A DNA stretch of 64,000 nt. It comes from Arcuatula senhousia (Eukaryota > Mollusca > Bivalvia > Mytilida > Mytilidae). The stretch is taken from positions 60,633,702 through 60,697,701 of the forward strand of contig OZ020307.1 in NCBI GenBank assembly GCA_963971305.1. The letters are read 5' to 3'. The notes under the pieces were generated by a model, which ran no database searches, was not told where the DNA came from, and saw nothing but the letters and a program-made list of their open reading frames with translations. The position numbers were made by a program, and so were the translations under genes. Shown one piece after another: positions 47,099 to 58,143 of this stretch; position 1 is the first letter of the stretch, and each line of letters opens with the position of its first letter.

Positions 47099-49255
47099 TC
47101 ACTGGGTCGATGTCTCTGCTTTTGGACATTTTTTCCAAGAGGACATCACCAGCCCAGTAGCTTAATATAAGCATAATCTTGAGAAACCAGGAAAGGATAT
47201 TAGCTCTGGCGTCGCCCAGTATAAAAAGGCCTGGACTTAACGACACTACGGACACGGCGTCTTTTCGTAATGCAGGAGTCTAAAATACCCAAGTTTCGTC
47301 AAAGATTTCATATACCTAGTCTGATAATCCAGAACTTGAATATAAAAACTTTGATTCTAATAATATTAACATCAAACCATGCTTTGTAATCTTGGAAGAC
47401 CTTTTAGATTTTGAAAATGTTAATTCCAATAGCACAGTCAGTAAATGTGGAATTAAAAATTGTAAAACTTGTAAAATCTTGATCAATGACACCGACATTA
47501 AAAGCAACTTAACCAATCGATCATATATCTTTAACAGTTGGATTGATTTGAATTGCATATCTTCCAATCTAATTCACGGACTAGAATGCACTCTATTTGG
47601 ATTGATCTATGTTGTTGAGAAAAAGGGAAGACTAAATGCTCGTATGTGTGGTCACAGGTCAGGTGTCAGCAACGACAATTTTGCTTTTGTCTACCAATAT
47701 TTTAACCAACCTGACCATCCCATATTGTCCCCGAGAGTTCACCTTCTAGGAAAAAAATACCATACAACGAACAATCTCACTTTGAGAACACCTTTCCGTA
47801 CCGTATAGTAGAGAAAGAGAAGAGTTCTGGATTAGACGACTGGGAACCGCACGCACTACCTTATGGGTGCAACGATAACATCGGAAGTATAAGCAATTTG
47901 TCTATCCCTAAAAGCAATGATGTGAATGTGATAAATAACTTAGAAAGAACAAAAAGAAGGAAACGCATTGTCATTGCCACAAACGCAAGTCGTGGTCATT
48001 GTAATTACAATGCACCAAAGCTCTGCAATGTAACAATTAAAGAATTGCTACCGTTTGTCCAAACAAACACTAGGGATTAATCATATTTACACCAAATTGT
48101 ATTCTATACCCCATTTCGAAACTTAATACCTGGTATAAACAATGTCATTGACCCAAAGTCCAACCTTTAACGATTGACCGCTATTGTTCTTGATGTCAGT
48201 TACAACTGCCTATTCAAACCTGTCGGAGGTCCACATGAAAATAGTAAAGACAACCATTCTTTTCTCTCACTTCCCTTCCTAAACAAAGGTTTGGATGCCA
48301 TTAATCAAGGAAATATTCTACATCATAAATCTGTTAAGGCACATATTTCTCCTTATTTCAAAGACAAAAGTATTCCAATCATCTCTTATACCTATGCACC
48401 CAACCAAGGTTTCCAAGTACAAAAACATTGTTGCAGGATTTCCAAATCAATGACCAAAAATCAAAACCTCCAGACTGCCCTTGTCAAAAATTCCCATTCA
48501 ATTATGGTCCCTCTGGCAACGTTATCACTGGTGACCTGAACATCGTTGAAAATGACTTACTTCGCAATGTTTTGGCTAAAGGACCAAAATATCGTGAGCC
48601 AAGACGAATCAACTGGCACCATGCTTTCAAAACAATCATGGATTCAGTTGAAGACTATGCAGAAAAAGAACAGGAGAAAGAAAATGACGGTTTTTCAGAA
48701 TGGATTAAAGCTGTGAGGTCATTGATTTTAAAAATAATAAATTCTTTGAAGGGCTCAATGAGCACTTCAGCAACATCCATTATTAACAATGCCAATTTTG
48801 CAGAAACACTGTCCATCTTACATGACTAATATGTTCTTGCACCTGCAGACAAAGCACCAAATAACATCATATTTGTTTGCAAGAAACACTATATTGAATG
48901 CTTGACAGCTGAACTAGGGGTTGGTAGTACCACCAATAGTACCACATATGTCTAAGGGGGAAATTATTGACAGTCACAAATCTGTCATTTCCTCTTTCGG
49001 GCTCTCTGTTGGCGCTGACAATCATGACATCCCATCCCTGTATTGGATTCTTAAATTACATAAAAATCCATATAAGTTGTGTTTCATTGAAGGGTCATCA
49101 AAATGTACCACTAAACTCCTTTCAGTTCTGTAAACTTCAATACTAACGGCAATTAAATCTGACCTCCAATAATATATTACGAGTGTTGTAATTCTAGTAA
49201 TGGTGTCGATCAAATGTGGATCCTGAAGAATTCGAAAGAACCGTTGGAGATTCAA
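47099..49255 (+). pseudogene. Naiad-type PLE with 5' region, GIY-YIG nuclease, CxC linker and RT start
   Basis: 5' region from about 47099 (ACTGGGTCGATGTCTCTGC) with TATAAAAAGG at 47220. ATG at 47270 starts MQESKIPKFRQRF. The nuclease follows: Cys ligands as C-x4-C-x2-C (47446, 47461, 47470), GLIYVVEKKGRLNARMCGHR (GIY-YIG; the expected Gly of YVGE is Val) and YQYFNQPDHP. Next come FWIRRLGTA and PYGCNDNIGS (frameshift near 47808), GPSGNVITGDLNIVENDLLR after CPC (48476-48484), then RT fingers with a nonsense TAA (48827) and a decayed PSLYWILKLHKNPY. It stops near 49255, so the catalytic palm is lost. N-terminal nuclease plus CxC is the Naiad arrangement. Confidence 0.85.
47220..47229 (+). promoter_or_regulatory. 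TATA box in the PLE 5' region
   Basis: TATAAAAAGG, 50 nt before the ATG at 47270. It lies downstream of the truncated tandem copy. Assigned by motif and position only. Confidence 0.45.
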
Positions 49256-49259
49256 AGCC

Positions 49260-49733
49260 TGGCAAATTCCTTACAAAACGGTATCAAATACAAGACTTAA
49301 AACACAGTAGAAACCAAGAGTTACTTCCCTTAGATTGACACGAAAGAAAGAATATAAAACTAGACCTCACAAGCTTTACAATGACATATTACACGCTAAG
49401 TATACAACAAGAAGAAAAAGGGGTCACCTAATGGTCAAGCCCTGACTGACCACTGACCACTACCGACTCAAACAACTCAAAAATGACAACTACACCTTGC
49501 GACCTTTCCAACGATATACGACAACCCCACCTTTGATAAGAAATAGGAAATGGTCACCTACTGGTCAAGCCTCTAATGACCACTGAAAACCACAAAGAAA
49601 ATCATCAAAGAGACATTGTCTTACTAAAAACAATGCAACAAACCCGAAAAGAATCGGTCAAGGAATAACTAAATTACAAGCCTTTTACCGTTCGGTGACT
49701 TTGCGGAATTACCTCCCCTTGATTACCGGATGT
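49260..49733. other. Unassigned DNA with a short duplication
   Basis: GGTCACCTAATGGTCAAGCC (49424) recurs as GGTCACCTACTGGTCAAGCC (49552), each followed by GACCACTGA. No gene was seen. Confidence 0.45.
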
Positions 49734-49858
49734 TGCGTCACCGGAAGCAAGATGGCCGACCGGAAGAAAAATGGCGGACCGGAAGCAAGATGGCGGACCG
49801 GAAGCAAGATGGCCACCGTAATTCAAGATGGCGGACCGGAAGTGGATATGACGTCACA
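49734..49858. promoter_or_regulatory. Array of ETS-, YY1- and CRE-like motifs
   Basis: About five CCGGAAG (ETS-type) sites and four AAGATGGC / AATGGCGG (YY1-type) sites alternate in 19-bp units. A perfect TGACGTCA (CRE) follows at 49849-49856. This is a promoter-like combination in animals. The nearest downstream DNA is a repeat, with no gene recognised. Confidence 0.4.
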
Positions 49859-49904
49859 GAGGGCTGCTCGTCCCTGCTCGTCCCGAGAAATGATAGACGA
49901 GAAC

Positions 49905-50560
49905 CACGAGTCCTACTACTGCTATCACTTTGCGTCCGTCGTCCGTTAACTTTTTCAAACATTAACTCCATAAGTCCAATTGCAACCAAACTTGGTACAG
50001 TTGTTTATTGGCATGGGTGCTCCAAAACTATCGTTTGGATTTTTGATTCATAAAAAGCATGGCCGCTGTAGCTAAAAATAGAACATAGGGGTAAATTCCA
50101 GTTTCATGTAATTAAGTCAAAGCTGTAAGACCATGTCTTTTAGGAGTTATTGCCCTTAAAGCGACAAAATGTACCATTTTTCAGTTCTTCTCCCCTGAAT
50201 TTCAAAGATTAACTTGTCTGACAATGTAAGACCAACTGCATCTTAACTTGGCACACTTGTTTATTAATAGCACAGTTGCTGTTAAACAATGTCGTTCGGA
50301 TTTTTGATTTGTCAAAAAAAGCATGATCGCCATTGCTAAAAATAGAACATAGGGGTAAATTGCAGTTTTTGCTAATTCCTCAAAAATGGTTTCATATATC
50401 AAAATTGTTTAAGAATCAAAAGTGATCACTATATTAAAATCAACCTGTCCTAAAATTTTGAAAAAGATCCTACTGCTGATGTGGGAGCTATTGCCCTTTT
50501 TCGTAATTTTTTGCCAAATTTTGCACTTATTAAGACCTATATCTTGAAAACTGATGCAGG
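49905..50560 (-). repeat. Inverted partial copy of the GACG-ended tandem element
   Basis: CACTTTGCGTCCGTCGTCCG and the GTTAACTTTTT end correspond to the complement of the ends at 10600 and 23090. Two internal units contain GCTAAAAATAGAACATAGGG and GGAGTTATTGCCCTT. Confidence 0.6.
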
Positions 50561-50800
50561 TTAAACCTGTGACGCTCCCTAAGTTTGAACGTATCCTTAA
50601 ATATTTTACAAGCTTAAATAAGTTTTCAAATGTTTATTGGGCAATAAATTGAAACAAATTCTTATTCGAAAATAAAAACAAAGTAGCTTTTCTTGTTGGT
50701 CCTGTGTGCGCTTAATGACGTCAGGAATTTTCAAAGAAAAAAGCGTTAAAAAGACGCAGAAAGTCCGGGAAACCGCGCGTGGTTTACCGGACGTTGAAGG

Positions 50801-50934
50801 AAAATTGAGCCCATAGTACAACTAAAATATTGACATTTCTACCATTATCGCTCCCTTCGGGAGCGTAAAAATTGAGCCCATAGTACAACTAAAATATTGA
50901 CATTTCTACCATTATCGCTCCCTTCGGGAGCGTA
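50801..50934. repeat. 67-bp direct duplication with hairpin
   Basis: Two nearly identical 67-bp units (starts 50801, 50868), each with AATTGAGCCCATAGTACAAC and a CGCTCCC-TTC-GGGAGCG hairpin. 50935-51190 shows nothing recognisable. Confidence 0.8.
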
Positions 50935-51194
50935 TTAGATCATTCAGAAATACAAATCGCATATGGTTAAGCACAATAATATCTATAAAATATGTGCATA
51001 TGCGATTCAGCTTGTTTTTATTTATTTCAATTTTGAAATCTTCTTGAATAAATCAGAAAATAGTGCTTTCTGCAAGTCCACTTTAGATAGGCATGCCATT
51101 TTGTTTTACAATTAATTATATTTAAAGACTAAATCCTTTGGTCTTTTGTCCTCTCATAAAATTTGACCCCAATTAGTGAATGTATCTAATTGTT

Positions 51195-51635
51195 ATAAAA
51201 TTATAATTTTAAACAGAATTTGCTTTCCAAGGTAAACGAATCTCCAAAAGCTCTTATAACTATAGGATTTATAAAGACAAAATAGAATTTGAACTTTACT
51301 TTAATATTCTTAATGAAAATTATTCTAAAACACTTTGTAGATTTCGTACGATGAACCACAATCTGCCTAAAGAGTCTGGTAGATGGCTCAATATTCAAAG
51401 AGGCAATAGAACCTGTACTCTTTGTCAAAATCAAGATATAGGGGACGAATTTCATTATTTATTAGTTTGCCCTACGCTTATTAATGAGAGGAAGATATAC
51501 CTTAAACAAAAATTTTATGTACGTCCCAACATTATTAATTTAAAAGATCTAATGAATAGTAGCCATCCACCAGAGCTCGTTAAGCTATGTAAATTTATAA
51601 ACATTATTAATAAAAAGATAGAATCTCCTGGGTAA
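51195..51635 (+). pseudogene. LINE ORF2 C-terminal fragment
   Basis: Reads KDKIEFELYFNILNENYSKT, LCRFRTMNHNLPKESGRW, TCTLCQNQDIGDEFHYLLVC, ERKIYLKQKFY and KLCKFINIINKKIES, then TAA. The final Cys-His knuckle pattern CxLC...H....C is typical of LINE ORF2 ends. It is related to the element at 51700-56968 (compare RLCSVCEVVEDEYHFLLYC there). The RT is absent. Confidence 0.75.
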
Positions 51636-51699
51636 ACCTGTTACTGTACATGTATAAACATCCATGTGTACCTCCTTTAACTCATTAACTATATACAAT

Positions 51700-52903
51700 T
51701 ATATTATTATTAATTGGTTTGTAGAGAATAAAGAAAAGTATAAATGGGAAAAAGAATCAAAAATAAAATTGCTTAACGCTATGGCAGACATAGATACAGT
51801 TAATGATGTTGTGTCATTTGAAAACGAGAATTTTGAAAATAACCAAGAAGGTGTTGATTATGCTTCAGAAAGAATAACTAAAATTTTTGAAAAATTGGCA
51901 CAAAAATGTTGCAGAATAAAAAAAAACATGTTAAAAAACAAAGGAAAAAGAAAGGACAAAGAAAAAAAGCCTTGGGTAGGCCAAAGTGTAAAGAATCTCA
52001 ATCATACAGTAATTCAAATTGGGCATAGAATGAAGGAAGACCCCTACAATCTAATATTAAAACATACTTTCTATAAACATTCTAAAGATTAAAGAAAATT
52101 AATCAAGAAAAAAAGTATCTTTATAGAAAAGAACTATTTGACAAGTTGTTGAATTGGAAAGAAACAGATCCCAAACAGTACTGGGGGTATCTTAATGAAC
52201 TGAAAAAGACAAGAGTAATAATATGAATTCTTCTTTATATGAAGGTGAACTACACATTAGAAGTCAAAGAAAGCCAGATATGAATAATGATCTTTTTGTA
52301 AACAAGTTAATGATGATATTTACTTCTATAAACAATCTTTAACTGAAAAAGAAGTTACTGATAGACCTTTTTTTATTAAAGAACTAAAGAGCTGTGTACA
52401 GAAATTAAAGTCCAGAAAATGTCCTGGTCCTGACCTCATATAATTAGTGAAATAATTAAATACAGCTCAACATTAACAAGTAAATCTGTAATGAAACTAT
52501 TTAATATAATCTTAGATGCAGGAAAATGTCCTGAAGCATGGCGTAAATCATATTATACTTATCTTCAAATCTGGACATCAGTCGGACTTAAATAATTATA
52601 GAGGAATTTCCCTCCAAAACTCAATAACTTAACTTTTTAGTGCATTATTAAATGAAAGACTTAATAGTTTTATGAGCAAATATATGCAAACCAACAGTTT
52701 GGCTTCAGGCACAACCATGGAACAAGAGACAGCATCTTTATATTGAAAACATTAATTACTAAATACTTAAACAAGAGGAAACAAAAAGTGTATTCCTGCT
52801 TTGTAGACCTTGAAAAAGCCATTGATTCTTTATGACATAAAGGATTAATGTGTAAACCTTTTAAGAATGATATGGGGTGTAAATTCTATGAAATGATAGA
52901 CAA
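51700..52903 (+). pseudogene. LINE linker and RT fingers, part 1 of a split element
   Basis: The frame to 52092 is a Lys-rich region between endonuclease and RT (VVSFENENFENNQEGVDYAS, RMKEDPYNLILKHTFYKHSK). Then, with several frame breaks, come PFFIKELKSCVQKLKSRKCP, GPD, ILDAGKCPEAWRKS, an LNNYRGISLQN-like motif, FGFRHNHGTRDSIFILKTLI and CFVDLEKAIDSL (motif A). At 52903 it is cut by a 2.4-kb insertion inside ...KFYEMIDN. The endonuclease is missing. Confidence 0.75.
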
Positions 52904-55313
52904 TACCCATATCCTCAGTGTCTGCTATCTTTATGCTTTCAGTTCATGTTAAGTTATGGGAAGTAAAACTCGAAGCGTAGAACTGAAAACATAAAGATAC
53001 GTACACCAAAATGTGGACAATTTACACCAATTCTTGTTCGATGTAATATATTTTACTTCCCCGTCAATAAAAAATTTCTTCAAGGCAAAATATGTATATA
53101 TTACTAATATATTAACAAATTGTCCACATTTGGTGTATCTCTGTCTAAAACACCCATCTATAGGTTTTAAAGGGCGGGAAGGGTGGGTAAGGAAACCACC
53201 TCATATCTAAGCTAAGTGACACTGAAACTGACGTGTATGACAATCATCACATCTACTGTCTATCCATAAGCATGGATATTAAAATAATGAGAATGAGTAA
53301 CATGAACTTCCGCCTACGTCATCAGTCAATGAGACTATACCCATATCCTCAGTGTCTGCTATCTTTATGCTTTCAGTTCATGTTAAGTTATGGGAAGTAA
53401 AACTCGACTTACAAGATGCAAATTTCATAACGAAACGACAATAAACCACCTTTAGCTCTCTTCCCAAAACTCAAAAAATAGAATAAAACACCTCATATAA
53501 ACACGATATGACAAGGACAAGGGTTTATCTAATAAAACCTGTATTACAAACTGATTGTAATGGCTTTTGCGATCATTATACAACAATCTCATATTAAGCA
53601 CCAACACAAATCCAAGTCTGACACATGCGAAGGTATACATCCACTATTTCAAGTTTCTTTTCCGATCTGCACGTGAGTTTGCAAAACGAAGAGATCTCTC
53701 CTTCAAGTGTAAACAAGTTCCTGAGATTCCCTATTATTATATAGTTAGATGAAAATCATATCGGTGTGTAACTATAACATTAAAGCAAAATAAATGGAAT
53801 AAAAATCATATTTACTAAAGACCAGTTTAATTCAAATACTAGTATATACCAATTTTGTAACACCTAAAGGAGAAAATCCCCTCGTATGCAACTCACTAGA
53901 GCGAACCCACTAGGGCATCAGTGTCCCTTGAATTGCTAACGAAAGGAAATTCACAAAGAAAGCAATACCAAACAAGAATTAGGGCAATTTGTATAAAACA
54001 TTTAACATGTCAACAAAGTACACATTTTAATTATCTCATTTTATTTGCCTTGAACATTCGTTTAACATGAAATAACGATCCCTTAAGTCTATTGTTATAA
54101 TAGATTGCTATATCATTCACATTGTCTAATTTGGCTTTCATTTATGTCTTCCATCTCTGGGTTAATGCTTTTCCAGCGTAACGGGATCACTTCCATTCCG
54201 TACCTTATGTTACTCTGAAAGGAACAATACTATATACTGTTAACAAGCTTAGCCTATTAAGATATTTCATATATTAAACATGTTATATAATTAAATATGT
54301 CCGTTGTATAACTATTACTTCTTTTCTTAATGAGTTCTGATAATAATGTTAAGCAACTAACGAAACAGTTTTCGAAAAGAAATTACATGACGGCACTTAC
54401 AAGACTAAACTGCTACATGTATTGGCCAACAGAACAAGCTTATTATGCATTAACACTACGGATATCTTTCAAAAACAATGCAAAGATCAGATAATTTGAA
54501 TATTATAAATATTTCGTTGGATAAAACGCACTTACTAACCTCAATCATATATTTGAATTCCAGTATTTCCACAGAAAGTAATCCTCTTCTTTTATAACAC
54601 TTTATACATCTCTGAAATCAAAATACATACTTGTAAATTTTAACTAATAATCAAGCACATGTTCGGTGTATATTTAAATTTACTCAACCAAATCAAAACA
54701 GTCCTCGATAAAACGACACGTGAACTTCATTCAATACAACAAGGTTATATGTTCTTGAAATAGAAAATACACATTGACATTATGTTCACAAATAAGCATT
54801 TATCTATTATTCATATCCTTGCTTAAAATTTGTTGGCATATATTTTCTTTAAAGTTATACATGTTCTAAGCTTTTCTCTACGCAACAAACGTGCACACAT
54901 GTGACTCAATATTTATTTCATGAAATATCTTTTCATAGCCACCTAGGCCAATATGTGCTTGACCACCTAGGTAAATATGTTCATGGCCACCTAGGCCTAT
55001 ATGTGCATGACCACCTAGGTCTATATCATGGCCACCTAGGCCTTAAAGTGTATGGCCACCTAGGCCTATAAATTATCAGTGCATGGCCACCAAGGCCTTA
55101 AAATTATCAGTGCATGGCCACCTAGGCCTCTAAATTATCAGTGCATGGCCCCCTAGGCCTATAAAATATAAATGCATAGCCACCAAGGCAAATAAAATGG
55201 AATACTTACAGTATGACGTGTCGCACTCGAAACGTCCGTTCCCTAGCATGGATATTAAAATAATGAGAATGAGTAACATGAACTTCCGCCTACGTCATCA
55301 GTCAATGAGACTA
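52904..55313. mobile_element. Two-unit insertion splitting a LINE
   Basis: Left repeat L (70 bp) at 52904-52973 and 53338-53407; right repeat R (69 bp) at 53269-53337 and 55245-55313. R of unit 1 and L of unit 2 abut exactly at 53337/53338. Unit 1 is 434 bp, unit 2 is 1976 bp. Removing 52904-55313 rejoins the LINE frame as IDN|MYNLCQSA with no leftover bases. The 11-mer AGTTCATGTTA is inverted near both ends (52941, 55274). No transposase or recombinase frame was seen. Confidence 0.6.
54934..55195. repeat. CCTAGG minisatellite, ten copies
   Basis: GGCCACCTAGGCC-like cores recur every 22-32 bp inside unit 2 of the insertion, joined by ATATGTGCATG or AAATTATCAGTGCAT spacers. Variants include CCACCAAGGCC and CCCCCTAGGCC. 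Confidence 0.85.
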
Positions 55314-56968
55314 CATGTATAACCTGTGCCAGTCTGCTGTCCAAGAGAATACTGAATACACACACTTTTTTAATCTTGAGAGGGAAGTGAAACAAGGTGA
55401 CAGCCTAGGCCGCTCTCTGTTTAATTGCTACATAAACGATTTGCATAAAATTTTTGACAACTGTTGTGATCCTTTGGAGCTAAATGATTCATTTATATCT
55501 AGTCTTAGTTTTGCTGATGATCTAGTTTTGGTGTCTAGTACCCACAAAGGTCTTCAAACAGCATTAAATAAATTAGAAGCTGTAACTGTAAAGATTGGCA
55601 ACTAACAGTCAATGTTAAGAAAACTAAGGTAGTTTTCTTTCAAAATAAATATGATAATGAACCCTCATTTTTCTATAAAAAACAGGTAATAACAGAGTCT
55701 ACTGAATACAATTTCTTAGGTAATATTATTGACAATAAAGGTAAATTCAAAAGGTCTATATACAGGAATTAACAAAAAAGGGTGAATAAAGGCACTGTTT
55801 GCTGTCATGAACAGGTTTTCTAATTTTCAGTCTCTTCCCGTAAACCTCTCATGCAAAGTTTTCGATCTATTAATTAGACCAATTTTATTATAAAACTGTG
55901 AAATATGGTTTATGGAGGAATTTCTGCCTATAGCTAGAGCAAAAGATAGAGCCAGTAGAAAAGGTAATATTTGTGATACTCTGACTCTGGCAGATCGATC
56001 CTCATTTGAAAAAATACACAACAGATATTGCAAATCGATCTTAGGGCTTAAAAAACGGCATGCAATATCTTATCAAAGTCAGAACTTGGTAGATTGCCTA
56101 TTGAAAGTTTCATTAAAATTCAAGTAATTATGTTTTTTGCAGACTAAACTCTGAAAAGATTAACCCTTTGTTAAAAGACAGAGCTCTGGTGAAAAGAAGC
56201 ATATATTGTAAACAAAAAACTACACAATAAAGGAATGTACTCGTGGTGGTACACCCTTGGCCTTGCTTACAAAATATTTGAAGAATGTGAATTAGATATC
56301 ACAGAATTTGAGAATTTGGACAAACCCTTTATGAAAATTAAAAATAACTTAAAAAGTATAGTTTTAAACAAAAAACAGAAGATAACTACAAAAATATGAT
56401 AATGCAGAAATTAGCCAGCTTGACTGATGATTCTAAATTATTATTTTTATACAAACAATTACCGACTGAATTTGGTTTAGAAAAATATTTATTACAAGAA
56501 ACAAGTTTTAAAAACAGACAATTAATAACACAATTAAGAGTCAGCGATCACAAATTAAATATAGAATTAGGAAGATACAGAAATATTAAAAGAGAAATTA
56601 GATTATGCTCTGTATGTGAAGTTGTTGAAGATGAATATCATTTTCTTCTGTATTGTAACATTAACAAACAATTAAGACAAACTTATATGTTTAATAAATT
56701 AAATCTAAATCAAAACATCGACTTAAATAATAAGATTATACATATGCAACGAATTTTGAATCCCGATATAAAACTGATTCCAATTGTATGTGACTTTATA
56801 AAGCAGTCACTGGTACTACGATTGGTCAAAATGTTCAAAAAACTATAACAGAATAATCTGTAAATCTGTTTTGTTGTTTTCTGTTTATGTTTTGTATTTT
56901 ACATGTTTTTGTTTTTGTTTTGACCCATACGGGTGTATTTTGCAAAATAAAGATTACAAGAAAAAAAA
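55314..56968 (+). pseudogene. LINE RT palm and C-terminus, part 2 of a split element
   Basis: Continues MYNLCQSAVQENTEYTHFFN, REVKQGDSLGRSLFNCYIND, SLSFADDLVLVSSTHKGLQ (FADD), then frame breaks with FLGNIIDNKG-like and VFDLLIRPILL. The C-terminal part follows: NRYCKSILGLKKRHA and the frame 56396-56848 with RLCSVCEVVEDEYHFLLYC. The 3' UTR ends TTTTGCAAAATAAAGATTAC near 56968. Several stops make it inactive. Confidence 0.8.
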
Positions 56969-57039
56969 AGTACAATAAAAATGCCATTGTTATGCCTGAA
57001 GACATCTTCATTGCAAACATCAAAAAGGTGATTCCAAAT

Positions 57040-57780
57040 GAAGCATTTTAATTTTTTTAATTTTAGTCTCTTTTTTCTTACTTTAGTATAGCCAGACAGA
57101 GTGTCATGTTCCTAACTGCACCCTTTGCATAATTTAAACTTTTTTTTAATTTTGAAATAAAAGTAAATATAAATAAATAAATATATATAATTTCGGATTA
57201 AGGGTTGCGTTGTTGATTGACAGCTTTCTGTTTTTATTTTATATTCGCATTCAGACATATTCTTTTTTTTCGGGGGCCGTGTTAACGAAGGTGTCCTAGG
57301 ATTAGGACATGTCTAAGGATGGTCTTTGGACATGTCTCAGTCCTAAATCGTGTTATTGAAGGCATCCTAAAAAAGAGCATGTCCTAAATTTGGTCCTAAA
57401 TTTAGGATGTGAAAATTGTTGTCCTAGGACCATCCTTTTGCCTTTAAACTTAAAAAAAAGGGTCTGAAATAGGGTTTATCTCCTTGAATGAGGGTTGTTT
57501 ATAACCCAATTCTCATTTTTTGATATTTCACTTTCTAAATTTAGCAAATAAAGATATTTTTTTCCATTGATGAAATTTTCCCAATAGTTACCCTTATGTT
57601 GGATATTGTTGATCTGTGTTTTACCAATTACATTTTGACGATATTCTAATATATGTAGTACTTGACTTTTGAAATTAACATTTAACAGTTCACGTGGATA
57701 TTTGCTTCCCAAACCTAAAGATTTGCTTTTGATATTAGTTATAAGTGCAACGCGCAGAAAAAAAAACGAGTGATATATAT
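57040..57780. other. Unassigned DNA with TCCTAGGAC words
   Basis: 57290-57440 repeats GTCCTAGGA, TAGGACATGTC and GTCCTAAATT. The minus frame 57476-57919 (147 codons) shows no family motif; its start lies in LINE 3' UTR sequence. Confidence 0.4.
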
Positions 57781-57784
57781 ATAT

Positions 57785-58143
57785 ATTTATTTGAAAAACT
57801 ACCCCTTTACAACGGGGGCAACCATCTACGGGGTTTCGATGGTTGCGTTCAACAGTTAAACATAGATATTTACAACTATAAGACATTAAAATGGTAAACA
57901 AGTTACAATAAGAGATCACTTCATTCAGTTAAAATGTTCTTTTAAAATTTACAAGTCTAACATAAAAAAACATAATACAAAATCTCTCTTCATATTTATA
58001 TTATACATATAAAAAGATGTGGAAAGCAAAGCGTAAGAAAGACCAAATTTTTCTTTAAAACTCAATAACATTTGATAAAATATATATTAAATAGGTCCTA
58101 AAATCATCGTACTTCAAAATAAAATATGAAATGTTTACTTTTC
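57785..58143 (-). mobile_element. LINE 3' UTR
   Basis: Noncoding stretch after the ORF2 stop, ending in an AT-repeat tail (about 57775-57790). Confidence 0.5.

Noticed and set aside
49734..49858. Retroviral or LTR promoter
   Set aside because: No paired long terminal repeat, primer-binding site or gag-pol sequence was seen near it.
51664..52092. Possible host gene for a Lys-rich 142-residue protein
   Set aside because: Its position directly before RT finger motifs and its composition match the endonuclease-RT linker of a LINE.
57476..57919. 147-codon minus-strand frame
   Set aside because: Its first part is LINE 3' UTR and an AT run; the rest shows no known motif. Left as unassigned, not called a gene.
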